Source: Sinorhizobium sp.
Lineage (GTDB): Bacteria > Pseudomonadota > Alphaproteobacteria > Rhizobiales > Rhizobiaceae
Reading direction: 5' to 3'
DNA: 11,960 nt
Assembly: GCA_031178305.1 (NCBI GenBank)
Contig: JAPSJG010000062.1
Coordinates: forward strand, 1 to 11,960
Program-made: the position numbers and the translations under genes
In this document: positions 8,727-11,960 of the stretch, in pieces
How positions within the stretch are numbered: the first letter of the stretch is position 1
Layout: the number at the start of each line of letters is the position of its first letter
Notes under the pieces: model-generated
Seen by the model: only the letters and a program-made list of their open reading frames with translations
Databases searched by the model: none
What the model was told of the DNA's origin: nothing

Positions 8727-8976
8727 GATCAAAGCTCTCTTTCTGTCTCTCCTCGTCTGGTGGAGGGGAGCCGCGCGGTTCCTTGCCGCGAGGTTCCTGT
8801 CCCCGGCCTTACCGGGGAGAGAGCGGAGGGCCAGAGACGTCAGACGGTTTTCGTCGTCGTTTTGGCCGTTGTTTTGCTGGCGAGCGAGAAAATTCGAACC
8901 CGCCCGGCGGCATGGGCCGGCAGGATCGGTTGAGCGATGGACGCAAGAATGGGTCCCATGGCGGTTTCCTCGTTCG
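8727..8976 (-). promoter_or_regulatory. Putative regulatory mRNA leader of asd
   Basis: The predicted promoter gives an unusually long leader of about 250 bases before asd. Between the leader-peptide stop and the asd ATG are a perfect 6-bp hairpin CCCCGG-TAAGG-CCGGGG (8818-8802) and several competing pairings. GCTCTCT at 8824-8818 can pair with AGAGAGC at 8740-8734, which covers the asd ribosome-binding site. The overlapping TCTCTCC can instead pair with GGAGAGA at 8752-8746. CGTCTG at the leader-peptide stop codon (8846-8841) can pair with CAGACG at 8759-8754. No hairpin is followed by a T-tract, so translational rather than transcriptional control is suggested. The pairings were read by eye and no folding energies were computed. 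Confidence 0.4.
8840..8959 (-). CDS. Putative asd leader peptide, Thr/Lys-rich C-terminus (39 aa)
   Basis: A 39-codon ORF in a frame different from asd. It starts at ATG 8959 after a GAGGAA ribosome-binding site (8971-8966) and about 17 bases after the predicted transcription start. The first part (MGPILASIAQPILPAHAAGR) is unremarkable. The end, KTTAKTTTKTV followed by TGA at 8842-8840, has six Thr and three Lys in eleven codons. Thr and Lys are end products of the pathway that asd serves, and runs of end-product codons near the stop are the hallmark of known leader peptides such as ThrL. The low-complexity run could be chance, and no homologue could be checked. Translation and function are inference. 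Confidence 0.5.
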   Translation of the reverse strand: MGPILASIAQPILPAHAAGRVRIFSLASKTTAKTTTKTV

Positions 8977-8982
8977 CCGCTG

Positions 8983-9011
8983 CTCATACCGGCTTTTCGG
9001 CAAGAGTCAAG
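8983..9011 (-). promoter_or_regulatory. Predicted housekeeping-sigma promoter of the asd leader transcript
   Basis: On the minus strand, CTTGAC (9011-9006) is separated by 17 bases from TATGAG (8988-8983). This fits the rhizobial housekeeping consensus CTTGAC-N17-CTATAT perfectly at the -35 and spacing and moderately at the -10. The predicted start near 8976 lies just before the GAGGAA of the leader ORF. It is the best promoter match I found in the window. Confidence 0.6.
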
Positions 9012-9165
9012 CCGCAGACGGCGCCTGGCAGCAACTCTCGGAGAGCCAAAGGCCCCACCCGCGCGTCCCGTTTCGACGATCGCCGCATTAGACCAAAGTC
9101 ATAGAACGAAAGCATCCCTGCCTCCGCAGGCGCTTTTCTGACATCCTCTTCGTCCGAGACTAGCA

Positions 9166-9187
9166 CGCCGCGCTTCTTATCAGACGC
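9166..9187 (-). repeat. Partial copy (D) of the intergenic repeat's second palindrome
   Basis: On the minus strand, 21 of 22 bases match copy B (11559-11580): GCGTCTGATAAGA, one mismatch, then GCGCGGCG. No CATGCAG-type first palindrome is found beside it, so this is a fragment or a related single palindrome. In this copy the arms also form GCCGCGC/GCGCGGC (9167-9192), a 7-bp stem. Confidence 0.45.
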
Positions 9188-9213
9188 GCGGCTGCAAGAG
9201 ACCTCTCCCACTT

Positions 9214-9244
9214 CCGGCGCGGCCTTCCGCGCCGGCTTTTTATT
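9214..9244 (+). terminator. Strong intrinsic terminator, rightward, with no known upstream gene
   Basis: CCGGCGCGG-CCTT-CCGCGCCGG (9214-9235) is a perfect 9-bp GC stem with a four-base loop, followed on the plus strand by CTTTTTATT. The minus-strand side lacks a T-tract, so the polarity is rightward. Its T-tract overlaps the PAP2 stop codon (9242-9240). PAP2 and asd both run leftward, so neither is obviously served by it. It could protect against read-through or end an unannotated rightward RNA. Confidence 0.75.
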
Positions 9245-9953
9245 GCGGCTCGTCCCGCGCAACGGTTTGCGCGGTCTCCGACACCGGCCAGCCATTGGCG
9301 CCCCATCGGAAATGCCAGCCTTGCCGGGCGAAGAGGAAGGCGATCATCACCGCTGTCCAGAGACCGAGCAGCAGGCCGGCGGCCACGTCGCTCGGGTAAT
9401 GGGCGCCGACGATCACACGCGAGGTGCCGATCGTCATGGCGGAGACGAAGAATAGCGGCCGGAACTGCGGCATCAGCATCGCAAAGGCCCCGAACAGGGC
9501 ACCGGCTGCGGTCGAGTGCCCGGAGGGGAAACTCTCAAACACGTGCTCGCCGGCGAAAGGCGTCAGACTATAGGCGCCATAATCCTCCAGAAGCTCCGGA
9601 CGGGCGCGGCCAATCAGGAACTTCAGCCCGTGAACCAGGACGCTGGCGGTGCCGATCGTCAGGAGGAAATAGGCGGAAAGACTTCGCACCGTTCGCGCTC
9701 GTTGCCGCACCGTCTCGCGTTGCGCGGTGCGTCTGGCAATGAATGCGACGATCATCAGGAAGACGGACGCGTAGATCATCCAGCCAAAGGTGCCGAAGTC
9801 GGTGATCGCCTCATTGAAGTCGACGACGCCCTCAGGCAGATCCTGCGCCCATTCCGCCAGATGCGGATCAAGCGGCATCAAAGCAAGCATCAGAACGATG
9901 GTCGTCAGCAGGATCCAGGCGGTGCTGGAAAGCGGTAGGCGCATTTCACTCAT
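9240..9953 (-). CDS. PAP2-family membrane phosphatase
   Basis: Integral inner-membrane phosphatase of the PAP2 (type 2 phosphatidic acid phosphatase) superfamily, which removes phosphate from lipid phosphates on the periplasmic face. The 237-residue product carries all three motifs: KFLIGRARP (Lys111, Arg118, Pro119), PSGH (143-146) and SRVIVGAHYPSD (Ser178, Arg179, His185, Asp189). Several hydrophobic segments are visible, around 11-28, 58-74, 92-109, 150-175 and 190-208. The exact substrate (undecaprenyl diphosphate, phosphatidylglycerol phosphate or lipid A phosphate) cannot be told. ATG 9953 has only a weak ribosome-binding site; ATG at codon 4 is an alternative. It lies 113 bases after leuB, past the leuB terminator, so it probably has its own promoter. 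Confidence 0.9.
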   Translation of the reverse strand: MSEMRLPLSSTAWILLTTIVLMLALMPLDPHLAEWAQDLPEGVVDFNEAITDFGTFGWMIYASVFLMIVAFIARRTAQRETVRQRARTVRSLSAYFLLTIGTASVLVHGLKFLIGRARPELLEDYGAYSLTPFAGEHVFESFPSGHSTAAGALFGAFAMLMPQFRPLFFVSAMTIGTSRVIVGAHYPSDVAAGLLLGLWTAVMIAFLFARQGWHFRWGANGWPVSETAQTVARDEPQ

Positions 9954-9970
9954 CCACTGTGGCTATCATG

Positions 9971-9999
9971 GATTTGAATGCGAATTGCGCGAATTCAAG
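9971..9999 (-). promoter_or_regulatory. Possible weak promoter of the PAP2 gene
   Basis: On the minus strand, CTTGAA (9999-9994) lies 17 bases before CAAATC (9976-9971), between the leuB terminator and the PAP2 start. The -35 is close to the rhizobial consensus but the -10 is poor. TTGAAT/ATTCAA inverted arms span the same stretch. Position favours a promoter here; the sequence match alone is weak. Confidence 0.3.
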
Positions 10000-10007
10000 G
10001 GTCACGG

Positions 10008-10044
10008 AAAAAACACCCCCGGTGGCGACCGGAGGTGTCTTTTC
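10008..10044 (-). terminator. leuB intrinsic terminator (possibly bidirectional)
   Basis: On the minus strand, ACACCTCCGGT-CGCC-ACCGGGGGTGT (10038-10013) forms a stem of ten pairs and one mismatch, followed by six T, and lies about 30 bases after the leuB stop. The plus strand also has a short T-run (CTTTT) after the stem, so it may work in both directions. It separates leuB from PAP2. Confidence 0.88.
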
Positions 10045-10066
10045 GCGGATTGGAACGGAAATGCTC

Positions 10067-11179
10067 TCAGGCCGAGAGCGCCTTGAATTCAGCTAGGATC
10101 GCATCGCCCATTTCGGTGGTGCCGACCTTGCGGCAGCCTTCCGCCATGATGTCGCCGGTGCGGATACGCTTGTCGAGCACGTTGGCAATCGCTTTTTCCA
10201 GGTTGTCGGCTTCCTTCACGAAGTTGAAGGAATAGCGCAGGCACATGGCGAAGGAGGCAATCATGGCGATCGGGTTGGCGATGCCCTTGCCCGCAATGTC
10301 CGGAGCCGAGCCGTGCACCGGCTCGTAGAGCGCCTTGCGCTTGCCGGTCTTGGCGTCCGGCGCGCCAAGCGAGGCCGACGGCAGCATGCCGAGCGAGCCG
10401 GTGAGCATCGCGGCGACGTCGGAAAGCATGTCGCCGAAGAGGTTGTCGGTAACGATCACGTCAAACTGCTTCGGCTGGCGCACGAGCTGCATGCCGCCGG
10501 CATCCGCCAGCATGTGCTCGAGCTCGACGTCCGGATATTTCGCCTTGTGGGTCTCGGTAACCACCTGGTTCCAGAGCACGCCCGACTTCATGACGTTACG
10601 CTTTTCCATCGAGCAGACGCGGTTCTTGCGGGTGCGCGCCAGCTCGAAGGCGACGCCGGCGATGCGCTCGATCTCGTAGGTGTCGTAGACCTGCGTGTCG
10701 ATGCCGCGCTTCTGGCCGTGGCCGAGGTCGATGATCTCCTTCGGCTCGCCGAAATAGACGCCGCCGGTCAGTTCGCGCACGATGAGGATATCAAGGCCTT
10801 CGACCAGTTCCGGCTTCAACGAGGACGCGCTGGCAAGCGCGGGATAGCAGATCGCCGGGCGCAGGTTGGCGAAGAGCTCGAGATCCTTGCGCAGGCGCAG
10901 GAGGCCCGCTTCCGGCCGCACCTCATAGGGCACCGCATCCCATTTCGGTCCGCCGACGGCGCCGAAGAGCACGGCATCGGCGGCAAGCGCCTTCGCCATG
11001 TCCCCTTCCGAGATCGCCGTGCCATGGGCGTCATAGGCGGAGCCACCCACAAGGCCCTCGTCCGTCACGAAGCCGGTACCAAGTTCGGCATTCATGTAGT
11101 CGATGATTTTGCGGACTTCCGCCATGGCTTCCGGGCCGATGCCGTCGCCGGGCAGAAGGAAGAGATTGCGCACAGTCAT
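10067..11179 (-). CDS. leuB: 3-isopropylmalate dehydrogenase
   Basis: Oxidises and decarboxylates 3-isopropylmalate with NAD+ to 2-oxoisocaproate in leucine biosynthesis, in the cytoplasm. The 370-residue product is full length for the family. It shows LLPGDGIGPE (residues 8-17), the substrate Args in LRLRKDL and NLRP (about 94-107), RELTGGVYFGEP with Tyr142, MEKRNVMKSG with Lys198, DNLFGDMLSD with metal-type Asp250 and Asp254, and EPVHGSAPDIAGKGIANP for NAD binding. ATG 11179 is set by AGAGGA at 11191-11186. It stands alone, without leuA or leuCD beside it, and ends at an intrinsic terminator. Repeat copy A lies 25 bases upstream of the start and may be in its 5' untranslated region. Confidence 0.97.
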   Translation of the reverse strand: MTVRNLFLLPGDGIGPEAMAEVRKIIDYMNAELGTGFVTDEGLVGGSAYDAHGTAISEGDMAKALAADAVLFGAVGGPKWDAVPYEVRPEAGLLRLRKDLELFANLRPAICYPALASASSLKPELVEGLDILIVRELTGGVYFGEPKEIIDLGHGQKRGIDTQVYDTYEIERIAGVAFELARTRKNRVCSMEKRNVMKSGVLWNQVVTETHKAKYPDVELEHMLADAGGMQLVRQPKQFDVIVTDNLFGDMLSDVAAMLTGSLGMLPSASLGAPDAKTGKRKALYEPVHGSAPDIAGKGIANPIAMIASFAMCLRYSFNFVKEADNLEKAIANVLDKRIRTGDIMAEGCRKVGTTEMGDAILAEFKALSA

Positions 11180-11204
11180 GGATCATCCTCTTGCGGGGAA
11201 ACAA

Positions 11205-11305
11205 CTGCATGTTCCCTTTCCCACCCGATTTAAGGATGGGAACATGCAGCACTTTAAGGGCTACAGCTACCGTCGTGCGTCCGAGAAGACCCGCGGCGCT
11301 GTAGC
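11205..11305 (+). repeat. Two-palindrome rhizobial intergenic element, copy A (RIME-like)
   Basis: The first palindrome is CTGCATGTTCCC (11205-11216) with GGGAACATGCAG (11238-11249), a perfect 12-bp stem. The second is GCTACAGC (11260-11267) with GCTGTAGC (11298-11305), a perfect 8-bp stem. It is in the same orientation as copy B and opposite to copy C. It lies just upstream of leuB, inside the 480-base leuB/peptidase divergent spacer. A reading frame opens at its ATG 11244 (MQHFKGYSYRRASEKTRGAV...) and runs 50 codons to 11396, with AAGGA upstream; most likely this is a by-product of the repeat rather than a gene. Confidence 0.8.
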
Positions 11306-11472
11306 GCTCTTAGCGCAACTTCGTATCGAGGGAAATCGCGCCGGCGAAAGAATTGTGCGCGGCGCCGGATGCCGGTGCATCGCCCTTTCCGCTTGACGGA
11401 ATCATGGCGCGACGCTCGAATGGCCGATCGCAACCCGAGCGGCAGGCATAACAAGCCTTGACCGTTGCCCTA

Positions 11473-11584
11473 CTGCATGTCTCTTTAAAACGACCTCGAT
11501 TCATGGACAAAGACATGCAGCAATTCAAAGTGCTACAGCGAGCTTTGCGCGTTTGATTGCGTCTGATAAGACGCGCGGCGCTGT
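11473..11584 (+). repeat. Two-palindrome rhizobial intergenic element, copy B (RIME-like)
   Basis: The first palindrome is CTGCATGTCT (11473-11482) with AGACATGCAG (11511-11520). The second has outer arms ACAGCG (11535-11540) and CGCTGT (11579-11584), with an inner hairpin GCGTC-TGATAA-GACGC (11559-11574). It is the closest of the three to the presumed consensus and aligns with copy C over most of its length. Between copies A and B (11306-11472) there is no gene; two CTTGAC hexamers on the plus strand (11392, 11457) could be -35 elements for the peptidase, but their -10 boxes are poor. After copy B, 11585-11659 holds only the peptidase 5' region. Confidence 0.8.
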
Positions 11585-11659
11585 CGGCGGGACACTGACT
11601 CTCTGCGCCCGAGACGCCCTTTTCCGGCCCTGCCGGTCCTGCATGCGAAAGGAACCTCA

Positions 11660-11960
11660 ATGACCGTCACCGTTTCGCTCAACCCTGCCCTCGTCCGCTG
11701 GACCGGACACGAAGGCCTGCCGCGCTTCGATGCCGTGAAAGACGAGGATTTCGCGCCCGCCTTCGATGCGGCGCTTGCGGCCCATGAAGCAGAGATAGAA
11801 GCGATCGCCAACAATCCGGAGCCGCCGACCTTCGAGAACACCATCGTCGCGCTGGAGATCGCCGGCGATGAACTTTCGCGTGTCTCGGCGCTCTTCTGGA
11901 ACAAGGCGGGCGCCCACACCAACGACCTGATCCAGGCGCTCGAGCGCGAGATCGCGCCGA
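11660..11960 (+). CDS. M3-family zinc oligopeptidase, N-terminus only (Dcp/oligopeptidase A type)
   Basis: The first 100 codons of a probable M3 metallopeptidase, a cytoplasmic enzyme that degrades short peptides. The N-terminus reads NPALVRWTGHEGLPRFD, then a region with AFDAALAAHEAEIEAIANN and PEPPTFENTIVALE, which fits the helical N-terminal part of dipeptidyl carboxypeptidase and oligopeptidase A. The catalytic HEXXH motif would lie well beyond the right edge and cannot be seen. ATG 11660 is set by AAAGGA (11648-11653) at correct spacing. Divergent from leuB, with repeat copies A and B in the shared upstream region. The choice between Dcp and oligopeptidase A (PrlC) is not possible from this part. 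Confidence 0.88.
   Translation, partial: MTVTVSLNPALVRWTGHEGLPRFDAVKDEDFAPAFDAALAAHEAEIEAIANNPEPPTFENTIVALEIAGDELSRVSALFWNKAGAHTNDLIQALEREIAP

Noticed and set aside
8727..8987. N-terminal extension of asd to ATG 8987 (87 extra residues)
   Set aside because: The extension is basic, low-complexity and unlike Asd proteins, while the canonical MGFKIAVAGATGNVG start at 8726 has its own ribosome-binding site. The other frame holds the leader ORF.
8984..9295. 103-codon minus-strand frame overlapping the PAP2 3' end and the asd promoter region
   Set aside because: It crosses a repeat fragment, the terminator stem and the predicted promoter, overlaps PAP2 coding sequence in another frame, and has no recognisable domain.
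11254..11470. Possible Leu-rich leader peptide for leuB on the minus strand (TTG TTA TGC CTG CCG CTC GGG TTG near 11454)
   Set aside because: It would need a TTG start with no proper ribosome-binding site, the frame runs 66 codons instead of ending soon after the Leu codons, and no attenuator hairpin with a T-run follows before leuB.
11392..11485. CTTGAC hexamers at 11392 and 11457 as peptidase promoters
   Set aside because: The -35 matches are perfect, but the -10 sequences at 17-18 bases (CTCGAA, CTCTTT) are too weak to call; noted only as possibilities.
1..11960. A mobile element, defence system, CRISPR array or new multi-gene cluster
   Set aside because: All long genes belong to known housekeeping families in the usual rhizobial chromosome style; no integrase, transposase, direct-repeat array or unknown gene cluster was found.

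Overview
The window looks like chromosomal DNA of a Rhizobiaceae alphaproteobacterium, most likely Sinorhizobium/Ensifer. The reasons are high GC, the large (about 1,600-residue class) NAD-glutamate dehydrogenase, promoter-like CTTGAC elements, and three copies of a two-palindrome intergenic repeat of the kind described in rhizobia. It is mostly core metabolism rather than an accessory island. No IS, phage, tRNA, rRNA or CRISPR was recognised.

Layout, left to right. 1-4364 (-): NAD-glutamate dehydrogenase, cut by the left edge. 4365-4716: AT-rich divergent spacer. 4717-5598 (+): pyridoxal kinase. 5739-6386 (+): beta-carbonic anhydrase. 6387-6546: palindrome cluster between convergent genes. 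6547-7368 (-): secreted MltB-type lytic transglycosylase. 7369-7691: spacer with repeat copy C. 7692-8726 (-): aspartate-semialdehyde dehydrogenase (asd). 8727-9239: long asd upstream region. 9240-9953 (-): PAP2 membrane phosphatase. 10067-11179 (-): leuB, with a clear hairpin terminator. 11180-11659: spacer with repeat copies A and B. 11660-right edge (+): N-terminus of an M3-family oligopeptidase.

The most interesting region is the asd leader. A CTTGAC-N17-TATGAG promoter on the minus strand is followed at once by a ribosome-binding site and a 39-codon ORF. That ORF ends in a Thr/Lys run (KTTAKTTTKTV) and stops 113 bases before asd. Asd makes the precursor shared by Thr, Met and, through diaminopimelate, Lys. 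This is what an amino-acid-sensing leader peptide would look like. No U-tract terminator is visible, so control of asd translation fits better than classical transcription attenuation. This is inference from sequence alone.

Secondary points: the repeat copies show paired (covarying) stem changes; one copy lies 25 bases upstream of the leuB start codon; and a strong rightward terminator sits at the end of PAP2 with no rightward gene before it.
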